DNA of 64,000 nucleotides from Chaetoderma sp. LZ-2023a (GCA_034401795.1 CM067374.1:100138813-100202812); one strand, 5' to 3'. Shown: positions 40,194 to 54,070, numbered from the stretch's first letter. Translations and numbers: made by a program. The notes: a model not told the origin generated them from the letters alone.

Positions 40194-40535
40194 ATGATTC
40201 CACTCCAACACCTGTTTAGCGGTGCTTCCACCAGTGCCACCGTGGACACTGGCGCTTCAATCACAGTATTCAACAAGTGCTTATATGAGAGCATCCCACC
40301 TCATAAAAAGCCTACCCTTAAACCTACAAACATTTACCTGCAGACGGCTATGGGAGCTGATGTGCCCGTGGCTGGTGTAGTTAATCTAGTCATCCAAATA
40401 GAGGAGATGCAATTCATACAGCGAGTTGTCATCGCCTCCATTCATAACGATGCCCTCCTTGGCTATGATTTTCTCAGTGCCAGCGAAGCCATCATACATT
40501 GCAAACAACAGGAATGCGACATACACGGCCGATGA
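40194..40535 (+). pseudogene. Ty3 aspartic protease (fossil)
   Basis: The active-site block ATVDTGASITVF and the later ALLGYDFLSA are the two hallmark segments of retropepsins, at normal spacing. Confidence 0.88.
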
Positions 40536-41106
40536 ATACCTCTTTGACCGGCATCATCATTATATGACACGTGCATGGTGATATTATCAAGTACCGCCAC
40601 AGTTGAGCCATGACAAGAGCAAATCTTGTGGGCCACTGCACCACGGTTAGGAAGTAACACACACATTGCCATGCTGGAACCCGACCCTGATTATATGATC
40701 GCCTCGCAATGCGCAAGTCCCCGCATGATCATGGACACTACTAATAAGGAACATATGCCTTTTAGAGTGTTCAATGGCACTGCAGACCCCATAACTCTTG
40801 AACCAGGAGTACGCTGCGGTCATTTAGTGGACATTATCTCATTGGAATCGCCTACACTTACCAAAACACAACAGCATATGACTGATGATTTACCTGAACA
40901 TTTACATGATTTATATCTATGTGCCACAGTTGGATTGCCGCAATCACAGAAACACGAAATTCGGAAACTACTGTACAAATATCGCGATAGTTTTTTCCTC
41001 CGGAGACACGGATCTTAGAGAAACTCATCTTGTGTGACACTCTATCGACACAGGCAATAATCAATCTGTACATCAATCGGTATGACATCTTCTCATTCAT
41101 AAAGAA

Positions 41107-41590
41107 GTGGAAGTGCATCAACAATTTAACGATATGTTGCGGACTGGTATTATCGAACCCTCAGCATCTCCATGGGCTAGCCCAATAGTACTAGCCGGCA
41201 AAAAGGACGGAACCTTGTGGTTTTGCATTGACTACCGCTGCTTTAATGATCTTAGCGTCAAGGACACTTATCCGTTATCTCGGCTAGATCAGGCCTTAGA
41301 TGCTTTGTCTGGAGCCAAGTGGTTTTGTACCCGTGACTTAGCTAGCGGTTACTGGCAAGTGGCCATGGATGAAGCTGACATGGAAAAGACCACATTCGTT
41401 TGTAGGGATGGTCTTTTCCAGTTCCACAAGATGCCCTACGGCTTGTTCAATGCTCCCGGAACTTTTGAATGCCTCATTGAGCAGGTATTAACCACCCTGC
41501 AATGAGAAATCTGTCTCTGTTACATCGATCACGTAATCATCTTCGGACCAGCTTTTGAGCAAACTTTAATAAATTTGGACACCATGCTTT
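41107..41590 (+). pseudogene. Ty3 reverse transcriptase, fingers and palm (fossil)
   Basis: Contains SPWASPIVLAGKKDGT, then FCIDYRCFNDLSVKDTYPL, DLASGYWQVAM and FQFHKMPYGLFNAPGTFE, the standard Ty3 RT series. The catalytic-loop region follows just before the inserted repeat. Confidence 0.92.
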
Positions 41591-41609
41591 TCCGTTACCA
41601 GAGGGTTAG

Positions 41610-42470
41610 GCTCCTCGAAGGGTGACGGGAGCAGGCGGCAGTGGGCTCTCAAGGGTCCAGAGGCACGTGAAATCAAAGCTATAGGGCTGAGGCGATACTG
41701 AAGGCCTCCGTGTCTAACGAAGGATGAATTAACATCCTACTGTGGTACCGTCTAGTCAGCGTATTGTTCAGGCTACTGAGATTTTTGGTTCATCCTGTCT
41801 CAGCAAGTGGACATGCATGGTGCGTGGATGACAGTCCACACCCATGACACATCTTAGCAGACTGGTGCATTTCCGCTGGAGGTGCCCTGCAGGCAAGGCT
41901 GGGAAAAATGGTCAGCGTTCGTATTCTGTTGGCAGATAGGTATGGATCAGACCGTCTGTTGCCCCTGAGCATGAGCCCAGATGGTGATCACTCTCGACTG
42001 GGTCACCGGCCGGTCATCTTGATCAAATCAATGCATCGGGTCAAGATGGCTTAATGTACAGTCAGGTCATGGCAAGCATTTGTATTGCGAGCCATGCCTC
42101 CCATGATCAGAGGTCATGAAATGTGATTCTTTGGGAAGCGGAAGGGTACATGCATGAGAGGGGCATCACATGAAATGATCATGGACTATGTTCCTTAATC
42201 ATGTTTCTTGGGCATGGTTCTCGATCTCATGTTAGACTAGTGTCCCTGGGCTATGTCTTTAATCATGTTTTTATGAGCCGGAGTCTCATATGAGTAGGAC
42301 TAGATGTCCTATGCCTTAATTTTACTTCTTATAGAGCATAGTCCTTAATCTCATATGCATATGTGGGAACGGCACCTAGCCTAGGCTGCATTCCTGCATG
42401 AGGCGCTGGGTGATGTCCCGTGACGAAGACAGACCTCACCGGGAAAGGCCAAAGGGTGTATAGTATTAGG
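41610..42470 (+). repeat. Inserted repeat R860, copy 1
   Basis: A non-coding block beginning near GCGGCAGTGGGCTC and ending near GGGAAAGGCCAAAGGGTGTA. It shares with 45915-46752 long segments such as GATACTGAAGGCCTCCGTGT, TGGTACCGTCTAGTC and ACCTAGCCTAGGCTGCATTC. It interrupts the retroelement, so it inserted later. No terminal inverted repeat or poly-A tail is visible; class unknown. Confidence 0.85.
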
Positions 42471-42510
42471 AAATTGGCCCCAAATACTATTTAGCATCTG
42501 CAAGGCCAAT

Positions 42511-43464
42511 TTGAAACTCAAACCCAAGAAATTTCATCTCTTTAAACAGAGCATTGAGTTCCTGGGACACGTCATATCCGGTGATGGAGTGTCTACTCAG
42601 CCGTCAAAAACTAAGGCAGTAGCAGAGTGGCCCACACCCTCTTCAGTCACAGAGATGCAGAGTTTTCTTGGCTTATGCCAGTACTATCGCTGTTATATCC
42701 ATCATTTCAGTGAGATTGCTTCACCCCTCTACAAGATCACCGAAAAAGATCGACCATTCGAGTGGACGAGTGAGTGTGAAGGTTCCTTCAAGGTGCTGAA
42801 GGAACTCTTGACGACTGCCCCGATTCTTGCTCATCCTAATCCAAACCTCGATTTCATCTTAGACACTGATGCGTCAGTTTACGCTATTGACGTGGTTCTA
42901 TCTCACATCACGGAAGATGGAACAGAGCAGGTATTGGGTTATGGTTCGCATACTCTAAATAAAACAGAGAGAAAATACGCAACCACCAAGCGAGAACTAC
43001 TAGCGGCGGTACATTTTGTCAAGTATTACAAACACTTTCTGTACAGGCGCCCCTTTACACTCCATACAGACCATGCCTCACTACGCTGGCTCAGGAGCCT
43101 AAAAAACCTGGAGGGCCAGGTACCAAGATGGCAAGAATCCATGCAGGCCTATAACTTCAATGTTGTTCACTGTCCCAGCAAATTGCATGGTAATACCGAC
43201 GCCCGAGTTGCCATGGGGGCTGAACACGAAGAGGCCGCCACCGTGACACCATATACACAGCCATCTCCGGAGTTCCCCGAATTGAGGTGCGCAGAGTGGA
43301 ATCCGGAGAAAATCGCACACGACCAAACAACAGCCTTGCAGACACGAAATATATATGCATGGATCCAGGAGGGGGTACGTCCTCCCCAAGGAATCGGTAA
43401 CACCACTATCCACCACGGCAAAATATTATTACCAACAGTTCAAGGAATGTCACCTAATAAATAA
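42511..43464 (+). pseudogene. Ty3 RT thumb and RNase H (fossil)
   Basis: KPKKFHLFKQSIEFLGHVIS and FLGLCQYYRCYIHHFSEIAS mark the RT thumb. FILDTDASVYAIDVVLSHI, KYATTKRELLAAVHFVKYYK and FTLHTDHASLRWL mark the RNase H domain. Confidence 0.92.
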
Positions 43465-43559
43465 TGTTCTTTACATTAATAACCATCTGGTAGTCCCGGA
43501 AAGTTATCGTAACCTTATCTTGAAACAACACACTACATGGCAATGCCGGGCATCTGGCC

Positions 43560-44560
43560 GTGGAAAGGACAGTTACCCATATTAAATCGAGATTCCACTG
43601 GATTGGATTGCCAAATGTATCCCATGCCAAAGACGTGCTGTTTGCCAGCACCACATCACACCCTACCAAATTAAGATTGTTGGTGCACCATGGGAGCGAG
43701 TGGCTATCGACGTGCTCGGACGCTTGAATACGATGGATGACAGAAATAAATACATCCTCGTATTTCAAGACTATTTCACGAAGTGGGTAGAAGCATTTTC
43801 TTTGCCGGACCAAGAGTTATCTACCATAGCGGAGGTCTTGGCAAGCGATGTGTTCTGCCGGTTTGGTATGCGTTATGAGTTACACTCCGCTCAAGGAAGT
43901 AATTTTGAGAGCCGGCTCATATCAGAGCTCTGCAAATTGTTTCATATTGTCAAAACAAGGATGACTCCATACCATCCCCGCAGTGATGGGATGGTAGAGA
44001 GATTCAATAGAACTCTCACAGAGATGCTTACAAAAGAAACACGCCTTGATTGAAGAGATTGGGATCTACGGCCCCCATATATACTCATGGCTTACTGCAC
44101 TTCAGTACATTCCAGCACGGGTTACACCCCTGCTCGGGTAATGTTAGGCCATGAATTAGCATTACCTCTGGATCTGGCAATGCCCCAGATACCAGGAGAG
44201 AAAAATTCACCATCTCTCTATGTTGAACTCTTGCGGCAGTGGATAGAAAAAGCCCATGAGTTAGTGAGAGAAACACTATCCACTGCACACCGGCGGCAAA
44301 AGACATGGCATGACCGGAGAGTGCATGGAGATCCATATGAAGCAGAAAGGATGGTCTGGGTACACTATTCACGATGGTCTACAAATGTGCCAAGTAAAAT
44401 GAGTTACCAGTGGAAAGGCCCCTATGTGGTAGTAGGTAAGACGTTGGCCATAACCTACTGTATCCGTGCTTTGGATGGCCTGCCCTCAGTCATCCACTTC
44501 GATCGACTTAAACCATGTGTCAGTGACGACCCAACAGCAGAGCTCGGGCATTTCTCGTGA
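43560..44560 (+). pseudogene. Ty3 integrase (fossil)
   Basis: A zinc-binding CIPCQRRAVC segment precedes the catalytic core (ERVAIDVLGRLNTMD, YILVFQDYFTKWVEAFSLPD, MTPYHPRSDGMVERFNRTLT). The C-terminal domain YQWKGPYVVVGKTLAITYCI closes the gene. Confidence 0.9.
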
Positions 44561-45914
44561 CACCGGTACCCTGACAGATATTTCTATGGAAAATAGTATC
44601 CCCACGATTAGCGCAGAGCACCGCGGTGCCAGTTCAACCCAACTTCTACCAAGCCAGAATGCGGGTGAACAAGTGGCTAAGACTGACGACGATGACGAGA
44701 TACGTACTCGCCCTCTCCCTCCACAGCATGGGTCTACTCGATCTGGGAAGCCGTATCTGAAGAACTTTGTGTTTGTTTTGTCCAAGGGACTGGATGGAAA
44801 AGCTGTTCCCCGGATCTCTTCCTATTCCCACCCACTTCATGCTATTCCCCCCATCAGAGTTACCACAAGCGGAAGCTGAGGCTGACCCAAGCCATGCTTC
44901 TCGTGGTGTGGACCATGTGATGAATAGCATGGAAGTGAAGAGGCTAGATGAAGCCTTGGCGTGTCTAGAACCACAAACCTGTACAACGAGGTGTACCCAA
45001 CCACTTCCCAAAATCGCGAAGCCACACCCCTCCCAAGGGACACCCTCTTACATAGTCCCATCATTGCCATCATTCAAATTCGCGTCCCTCATCTATACAC
45101 CAAGTTCGAACATCACCGGCCCAGCCCATTTCACACTCCACTCGTAGTCTTGCTGACCATCAATCTTCAGATATGAGAGAGACGGCTGCCACAGGGGAGG
45201 TGGCATCCCGCACCACACCGACCAACAATACCCACTGCGGTCGGCAGGGAAGCAGCCTGTTCAGCAGACTCTCGGCTCGAATTTTCCCGGTGTCTAAAAA
45301 CTATGACAGGACACCAACTGTGGGATGACCACATCCCCATGTCCAAATGCCACCCCCTCCATTAAGGCCTACCATACTCCCCCTGTCAGCAGTCAGGATA
45401 TCACACCACAGACGGAACGTCGTCAGATACAGAATACACCTGCCCTCAAGGCTGGATACGTCAATAAAATCATTGCGCGCACATCACATACATACTCGGT
45501 CATACTCAGCATAACAGAGACATTCAACACCGGCAACAACATCGTTTAGCAGCACCTATCGGTATTAATTAACTCCCAGTGGAGACGTAAAAGATCCTGC
45601 AACAGTTCCACCGCACCTGATGCGGGAGAAATATATCTCCCGCAACCCACCACCTCCCGCAATAACAACAGACTCGGCGTTCACCAGCATGAAAAACTGA
45701 AATGCGCCCACTTCACTTTAACATTGGCATCATACAGCAGCCCGGACCTCCCGACAACAACATTATCATCAACAAACAACAGCCAACAAATCGCCCGCAC
45801 ACACATTCTTATCTAGTTACGGGAGAACTGATCATATGGATAAAAGGATTGCACTACAGCCATCTACAGTATGCGTCACGGGAGAAACGTCTGCCCGACA
45901 CCAGAGAGGGATAG
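44561..45914. other. Sequence after the integrase
   Basis: Only short Pro/Thr/Ser-rich frames. This is probably the remains of the retroelement 3' part; an LTR could not be delimited. Confidence 0.4.
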
Positions 45915-46752
45915 GCGCCTTGAGGGGTGTCGGCAACATGCGGCAGTGGGCTCGTAAGGGTCTGCGGGCACGTGCAATTGGATGTATAGTGCAGAGGAGA
46001 TACTGAAGGCCTCCGTGTCCAACGAAGGATGAATTAACATCGTACTGTGGTACCGTCTAGTCGGCGCATTGTTCGGGCTGCTGAGATTTTTGGTTCATCT
46101 GATCTCAGTAAGCGGACATGCGTGGTGCGTGGATGATAGTCCACACCCAGAACATCTCTAGCAGACTAGAAGTTCGCTGTGTTTGCTAGAGATGGCCTGC
46201 AGGCAAGGCCAGGGAAACGGTTAAAGTTCGTACTCTGTTGGCAGATAGGTATGGATCACACCTTCTGTTGCCTCTGAGCGTGAGCTCAGATGGTGATCGC
46301 TATCAACTGGGTCGCCAGCTCGTCGTCTTGATCATGTCAGTTCATCAACCCATTTCTGGTTATGAGTGGTCAAGATGGCTCAATGTACAGTCAGGCCATG
46401 GCAAGTGTTCGTATTGCGAGTCATGCCTCCTGTGATCAGAGGTCATGAAAAGTGATTTTTTTTGGGAAGCAGGAGGGTATGTGTGTGAGACGGTGTAACC
46501 TGTTACTTGCTGGGCAGGTGGGGCAGTCTGTGATACCTTAATTGGCGCCCAGTACTGTGTCCACTCAGCTCGGGAGTCGTCAGTGTGCACCTTGACTCTG
46601 TCCTGGATTATGGCCCTATAACTTGGACAGGTCTTTATCTCAGGCATATACGGAGAGGTACCTAGCCTAGGCTGCATTCTGTGTGCGGAACTGGGCGCCC
46701 GCCCATCGTGGCGGGGACAGGGAAACACGCCGGGAAGGCCAAAGGGTATAAG
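45915..46752 (+). repeat. Inserted repeat R860, copy 2
   Basis: Second copy of the block at 41610-42470, same orientation, visibly diverged. It carries GATACTGAAGGCCTCCGTGT, TTTGGTTCATCT, GTTGGCAGATAGGTATGGAT and ACCTAGCCTAGGCTGCATTC, and ends GGAAGGCCAAAGGGTATAAG. Confidence 0.85.
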
Positions 46753-48240
46753 CGGCCCCTTCCCTTTTTTTCCTGTCCTACGACGTCGTACATAAACAGC
46801 AAAACTACATACATCATTTCCACGTAATAACAGTCGATATTATTAAGAGAGCAAGATGTTCCCGCATTGTCGTCAGTCACGAGTAGGATTTTCCTACCGA
46901 AAAGTTGAATTCGATAATGGATTGATCAAAGTTACGACAGCATCCGACAGGTCATCTGTGCGCTAAAGTAACTATGTCCCGCCCACGGGCTCGGCCATTA
47001 CAGAGCGAAATACCATCAAGGTTCGATAAAGTTGACATCACGCCGCCTCACCCCCCCCCCCCTCCCGCACCTAGCGGCCATAAAAACGTCACCTTCACCA
47101 CAGCGAAAGTATCATCCACAGATAGGCAGCCACGCATATCAAACTCAAATCACGGGAACATAGAGACACAGGTTGACTGTATTCACAATCTCCAAACGAC
47201 GGCATTGTAAATTGTAACCCTGTGTGCTTCCACTTCCGAGTTGTACCGTCATTTAACCATTATTGAATGGTATTAATATGTCTGGTCTAGACAGGGGCGG
47301 AGCTAGTTCTACCCATTGAGGAGAATGCTTGGCAGCCCTCCCGCTCGGAAAATACAACTATCTTGTCAGGATCAGTAACTTTGATCTACCACCAGCATAG
47401 ATCTGTTTAAACCACACATCAAATTACATACAGCTATACTGTTATATTTTTGATTAAGAACACAACTGCTCTACCGTGCTACAAATCATTAATGCAGGGC
47501 CGGTAAAGCGGCATCAAAAATCTAACAGTATAATTACAAAGAGAATTTCAAAAATTCTCTTCTCTGCATTCTAGTCCACAATCAACACGGGCTGAGAACT
47601 ACCTTTACAGATAACTATAAGACGCATGTTTAAGAACCCTCGCAAATAGGGACATTATTTTAAACGTAATCTTGATATAACATATATAGTTCCACATCGC
47701 GTATCTGCAAAGACTACACCTCAACAACAGTACTTCGGCCATCGCCGTAAACAGCACATATGTTTCTGACCAACCACTTGTTTCCAAGAGCCACGTGACT
47801 TTTGCTGCTATCCAGTAAATTGGATCAAACGCTTTAAACCAAAGAGCCGCCCAAATACGCGACTACCACGGCGTGATGGAGGGGTGGCGAGGGTGAGTCG
47901 GGGGTAATTACCGCTGACGCCACCAGGCTCCCACACACCCCATCGGGTGCTCCAGCCTAAAATTAAAACAGGAAAGTTTATAAACATCCAATCTGTAAAA
48001 CCGCATCACACTAATTAAAAGGTGATGCTCCTCGGGAATAAGTAGTACCCTGTTTTTATGTTGATCGGAAAATTTTAAATGTGCTAAAGTAAGACTAAGT
48101 TAGTGAGCCATTCCTCTTATAATTAAAAGTGCTCCCTTTATACAGGAGGAATTAATCATGTGACGATCAGAATGGGAAAAACAAAAACTTTCCATATAAG
48201 GCTGACCGATTCACCTGCCAAACTTCCAGGTGTGGTCATC
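46753..48240. other. Intergenic DNA, no gene seen
   Basis: Frames under 80 codons, no motif. It may hold the far flank of an older retroelement, but no ends are visible. Confidence 0.4.
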
Positions 48241-48249
48241 CGCCGTCTA

Positions 48250-48272
48250 TGACGTCACTAAATAGTATAAAA
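48250..48272 (+). promoter_or_regulatory. CRE + TATA promoter-like module 1
   Basis: TGACGTCA at 48250-48257 and TATAAAA at 48266-48272, followed by GGAAGAAG. It precedes the Ser/Thr/Pro-rich frame whose first ATG is at 48603. The same arrangement occurs at 51101-51122. It looks like a Pol II core promoter, possibly that of an old LTR. Confidence 0.5.
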
Positions 48273-48602
48273 GGAAGAAGCGCGCTCTGAAAATTCGTCT
48301 CCTCATCAAAACTCGACACCAGGGAAGAACAAATAGCATTAGGCGTCTTTCGTGTCGAAAACTAAATTCTGCTGTGTCTGTATTATTATTAATTCATTAT
48401 TACAATACTTGGGATCGTGCCGCTTTAGCCACATGTTTTGAATCTCGGTTACCAGTTAAAATTCTCCCGACCGAGAAGATGGGCCCGCACAAAGAATACT
48501 ACCCACAGACATCCCGTTAGTCATCATCCTCCCACGGCTACCTTGGCTAATATACTGGCAGCCAGACTTGAAATACTACCCGCAGTTGCGTCAGGGAGCG
48601 CT

Positions 48603-49418
48603 ATGCCACCTCCAGTCACCACATCCACACCGGTGCTGAAACGGAGCAAGAAGCACAGTTCCTCCACAGAATCCAGTCCAGCAGCACCCGCATCCGTAAC
48701 CAGCCACACAACTATAAACACTACACCCACACCCATATTGTTCGAAGCAATCACGTCCAGTCAGCCAATATCGGTAGTTATCACGCCGCCTACGGAGATG
48801 GAGATTCCAAGCTACCAGCAGTCGCCATCTCCTCCTGACCTGACCATAGACGAGGGACCGGGACCATCTCAGCCTACATCTATTAACATCACTCCAACCC
48901 ATGTCATCCAGCATCCGCATCCCAGTCTTTCTGATCCAGCGATCAGGAAGGGGACTACGCCTGAACGACCATATCCGGGAAAAGGATGTATCGCTCACAC
49001 GCAGGACATCCAGCCAGTGCCCAATGTCACCGCAAATCACTTCTTGAAGTACGCCCAGTCTCAGAAGATGTCATCATCTGCCGCATCCGCTCCCACATCA
49101 TTGCTTCGACCTACAATCCGACTCACCGCCATCGCCACGACAACCACCACAGCCACCACGACCATCACGAAGACCGCAGCATCAACTGCCTCAACACCAA
49201 CCAGCACTACCGCTGCCATACGAACAAACATTCTAGCATCAGCAGTAACTGTGAGAGACATTATAGACGCTCATATTCCCGCAAATATCACTTCAGACAT
49301 TTCCGAAAGCGCCAGTGATAATAAATGCAACTCATCATTAATAATTCATCCACCACGACCAACCACCGTCAGTCGCGGGACCCAGACTCAGTGGGGACAT
49401 TTTTCAGCAGAGGTGTGA
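48603..49418 (+). CDS. Ser/Thr/Pro-rich ORF of unknown function
   Basis: A 271-codon frame from the first ATG; the open frame reaches back to 48438. The protein is almost wholly disordered: Pro/Ser/Thr-rich first half (PPPVTTSTPVLKRSKKHSSS), Thr/Ala/Ile runs in the middle (TAIATTTTTATTTITKTAAS) and a more ordered C-terminal part (TVRDIIDAHIPANITSDISE). No domain recognised. It lies 330 bases after a CRE/TATA module. It may be a diverged gag of an unidentified retroelement, a host exon or chance coding. Confidence 0.35.
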   Translation: MPPPVTTSTPVLKRSKKHSSSTESSPAAPASVTSHTTINTTPTPILFEAITSSQPISVVITPPTEMEIPSYQQSPSPPDLTIDEGPGPSQPTSINITPTHVIQHPHPSLSDPAIRKGTTPERPYPGKGCIAHTQDIQPVPNVTANHFLKYAQSQKMSSSAASAPTSLLRPTIRLTAIATTTTTATTTITKTAASTASTPTSTTAAIRTNILASAVTVRDIIDAHIPANITSDISESASDNKCNSSLIIHPPRPTTVSRGTQTQWGHFSAEV

Positions 49419-50099
<681 letters not shown>

Positions 50100-50461
50100 T
50101 TACATATCTTAACTTAAATTGTGGTACATTGAAGCTTGGGTGTTCTCTGCAGAGATAATAATTATCCGCGCCCGAAGAGAACACCCATGCGAGCTATTGT
50201 TTAGGAATCATTAGCTAAATAAAGTTAAAAGCACGCACCAAAATATAAAAAAAAAAAAGAAAAAAAAAAAGACCCTGAAAAATAATTCCAGGTAAAAAAT
50301 TAAAACTAAAAGTATGCCTCCCCTCTCCTCTTTGGCACCGCTATGTGCTCTGTCTCTTAAAAATGCACGTCTATTGCGTCACTACTCCTCTCCGGCCAGG
50401 CGCCTACCCAGGAACTCTATAATTCCCAACTAGCATACGTCCGTGCGTCGATCCGCAATGC

Positions 50462-50781
50462 ACGATCGTTTGCCATGGATGTCAAACTAGGAGGGGGTGG
50501 TGTAGTTTGGATCAACCGGTCAGGTGCCAGCCATACCAGCTAAGCTGGGTACGCACCGCCCATCCTGGATTCGTTCCCTAAACACGCCCCCTGGGTAGAG
50601 CTATAAGTCTCTCCCATAGACCCATATATGCTTATAGCTCTACCCAGGGGGGGGGGCGTGTTCAGGGAACGAATCCAGGATGGGCGGTGCGTACCCAACT
50701 TAGCTGGTATGGCTGGCACCTGACCGGTCGATCCAAACTACACCACCCCCTCCTAGTTTGACATCCATGGCAAACGATCGT
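50462..50781. mobile_element. 320-bp inverted repeat (foldback element)
   Basis: Left arm ACGATCGTTTGCCATGGATG ... GGGTAGAGCTATAAG and right arm CTTATAGCTCTACCC ... GCAAACGATCGT pair over roughly 149 bases, with a spacer of about 20 bases (GTCTCTCCCATAGACCC). The arms differ at only a few positions, mainly in homopolymers. No coding capacity. Confidence 0.93.
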
Positions 50782-53700
50782 ATTTCACGACCAAGATAGG
50801 ATGGCGCTGTTAGTGTACCGAGTGGGTACATTGTAATCCTTTCACATAGCTAGTTCCCACCGAAGCTGGCATTAATCAAGCCCCGAATTCGACGGGCTTT
50901 CCGAATCTGTAAACCATTTCAAAATCGGTTAAGAAATGACTGAGCTATCCACGGAAAACCCCTTTTGATTATCCTCAAAATATTGCCGTGACGTCATAAC
51001 CACGTGTACGCAGAACTTCTAGAACATTTGACTGCGTTATTATTAGCTACGCGCTGATTGGCTATTGCTCGACCGATGATTGGTTTGGAGCCTGCGCCTA
51101 TGACGTCACGAGTAGTATAAAAGGAGACGAAGTCCAGAACTCGAGAGCATCCTCGGCCAGGGGCCGAATAGGTTGGATCTGTATTCGGCTACTACCAGCA
51201 AGACATGCATTAAGCAGATGACTTCGTTCTCGAAGGTTTCTCTTCCGTAGCCACTGCATCAACCCAACCCACCGCACTAAAGCAATTTTGTATCTCCCAA
51301 TTGTACAGGAGCATTTTTGAAACTTTTGAATATTGTTCACGAATACATTAAGAACTAAACTTGCGGTGAGGCCTTTCCCGGCCTGAAAATGTGATTCTAC
51401 AGATGTAGAGGCAGCGAGGTTCTTTGGTGGATGACTCACCAGATCTGCTGGCCATGCCAAAAAGTGGTTATTCAACCATCCCCACACTGATGTCATGCAG
51501 GTTTATTTAAACCTTTTGACCGTAGCAAATAAACCTTGCCCGGTACGTCTTAAGAGCTAACTGACGTACCCCGCACCATTAAGCTTAGTTCTGTATCTTC
51601 ATCCGTATTCAACAACCCCTGCTTATGATCATGTTGTTGGTAACTTCCATCCATACCATCGGTGTATGGGAACTTTCGTCTTAGCAGTAATGTTATTGTA
51701 TCTCTTACTGACTACTTGTTAGACATTCTATATTGTGATTACAGTCCTGAGTTCGATCCCCTCCCATCCTGGACTGCTTGCGGAAATCCTGTTTGCGGGA
51801 ACCAGCATGCTCGAACTTTCCAGCTTCCAGAGAATGCATCAACTCACGTCAAACCAAGGATGACGTATCAATTTCCGTAACACAATAGCCCATGCTTAAG
51901 AATGGCTACCCATTATTCAAGTAACTATACTTAACATTTAATTATTCCGTTAATTACATCTTTAATAATTATACCTTATCTGTATAAACGGTCCCGATGA
52001 CTAAAAGGCACCGTAACGGTCTTAGGACCGCTAGTTATAATTTCTGTATCTGTTTATAGTTATTCTTATTTTCTGTAAGGTGTATTTACTAACCGCACGT
52101 AGTAGGCTCCTCAATCGGTACTTTATATATTATTCTGATCATTTTACATTGTATTGTTTATTCTGGTTAGTTTTATACATGGCAAATAGCCATTAGTTTA
52201 TATGTTTTGTTTAGTTATAGAAAAATATAGGACTGCAGTGCACGTAGGAAACACTATACAGCAACATTTGTATATGCAGCACGTTCTCCCGCCACCAACA
52301 ATTTTTCACGGAGATCGCTGTCCGTGCTATAACTCTGTTTAGCCTGGCATGCTACCGACTAAAAACCTTTCTATTCAGCTCGATAGGGTGGATTTAATAT
52401 GATTAGAGACAATCTCTTTGGCAGGAGACGCCTCTTTTCTGGTAGTTGCGATAATTTAGCCCCGTACTCCGGCAAGGTTGCGTAAGATTGACCAACATAC
52501 CTAATGGGCCTCATATTTCTAAGTTATTGTCTCTCTTCATGTTCCACTAAGCCGCATGGATTCTAAATTGTTTGGATGTCCCTATCCGCACCATGGACTG
52601 ATCCGACCCTGTGAAACTATTGGGGTTTCCGAGCGGTGATGGCCAGGGTGTCGTGTCACACACTTTTCCCGCATATCCTCGGATACTTGGTAGTTAGTTA
52701 CCCTTGCCAAGGTAGGAAGCACTGCTAAAACATATCTTAATTATTATTTTCTTTCATCTGCTGAACAATCCTCCCGCACCGCAGTGCATGACTGGGCAAC
52801 TTGCGTTTAAACCTAACATCAGGTTAAAAGATAGCTCCGTAGGACCTGGTGATGGGCGAGATGCGCATCCCCACCGAATTCCATAAGAATGTCTAGGCAT
52901 GATATTAAGATCTGCCATGCCCTCACGGGAAGGACATTCATGGTGGGTATTCGTCTCTCTTGCCCCCACCATAATTATCGATCAGTTGCCTAAACTTGCT
53001 TCTGCAAAGAGTAACCAATGTCCTGTGACGTTTTATGTGGTTACGGAGCAAGATGTCCGGATTCTTACCCAGTTCGGAGATCTTGTGAAGTAACATGTAT
53101 GCACGCTGTCTTCAGTATTGATGTCTTAGGGCATCCGTTCTCAATGACAGCCATATCTAAAGGGTAGGTAGACGCTAGCCATTTGCGGCCTAAAGTAGTT
53201 CTTGTCTATAAAAACTAAATATGAGGTTAGGCATAGAAGAAGGCCCGCATAAATAAAAGCGGCAACTACTAATTCAGCATATTGAAAACTACATAAGACG
53301 GTGACGTGGGAATCCTTCGGAAATCGCTCGCCCCGTCTTCACGTAAATCAGCACGCAACATTATCGTCATAATTTCACTAGGTATGATAATTTCTTTACA
53401 GCATTTTGGTTGAATATTAGAGTAAGCCTTTTCGACCAATACTCTTCTCCTGCTTTAAGCGATGGCGACATTTTCCTGTAACAGAGACCCGTGCGAGGCA
53501 CTTGCCTCTCGTAAGGATTCAGTGACGACGGCCCACGCGAGGATAATACTCCTCACCCAAAATAGAACTAGGAGTAGTGCCCGCGTGAGGCACATGATAT
53601 TTCGACACCATAAAAGATAATTTTCTTTCCTTTCAGCTTAAAGGTATAATAGCTTATATTAAGTTAATTAGTTATCTCGTGTGCGGGAGCCTCCCTTACG

Positions 53701-53860
53701 GGGATACCTCTGCGGACATACGAGTCTGTGTGGTACCTCCGGGAGCCCCATGTTTAAAAGTTCATCAGGCTGTCTCTATGTCTTGTATTTTCATATGCTC
53801 ATTATATTTATCTAGCATACTTGACGGTCTGTTTAGGTAAAACTATTGTATAGACTTATG
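50782..53860. other. Anonymous DNA, possibly old retroelement
   Basis: About 3 kb without open frames above 132 codons and with no recognisable motif apart from the promoter-like module at 51101. The composition is less AT-biased than the surroundings. I see no ends and assign no family. Confidence 0.35.
51101..51122 (+). promoter_or_regulatory. CRE + TATA promoter-like module 2
   Basis: TGACGTCA at 51101-51108 and TATAAAA at 51116-51122, followed by GGAGACG. It closely matches module 1 at 48250 (CTATGACGTCAC and AGTATAAAAGGA shared), but similarity ends there. Confidence 0.5.
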
Positions 53861-53954
53861 TTAATTAGGTCACCAAATCAAATCTTGCAAGTCCATAGAT
53901 CACGAAATTGCTATGGACAGGCATACTGGTGACACACACTCTTGGGATGAGACT

Positions 53955-53975
53955 GCGCGCACACACACACACACA

Positions 53976-54070
<95 letters not shown>

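Larger units (their letters stand above)
37740..45150 (+). mobile_element. Ty3/gypsy-type retroelement, internal region, fossil
   Basis: Parts in the usual Ty3 order: gag with a CCHC knuckle, aspartic protease, reverse transcriptase, RNase H, integrase. Flanking LTRs could not be recognised by eye, so the outer limits are approximate. An approximately 0.86 kb unrelated repeat is inserted within the RT region (41610-42470). The element is clearly broken, by roughly ten interruptions besides the insertion, and is probably much older than the Polinton. Confidence 0.9.

Noticed and set aside
51740-51800. tRNA-like B box (GAGTTCGATCC)
   Set aside because: No A box or foldable arms around it.
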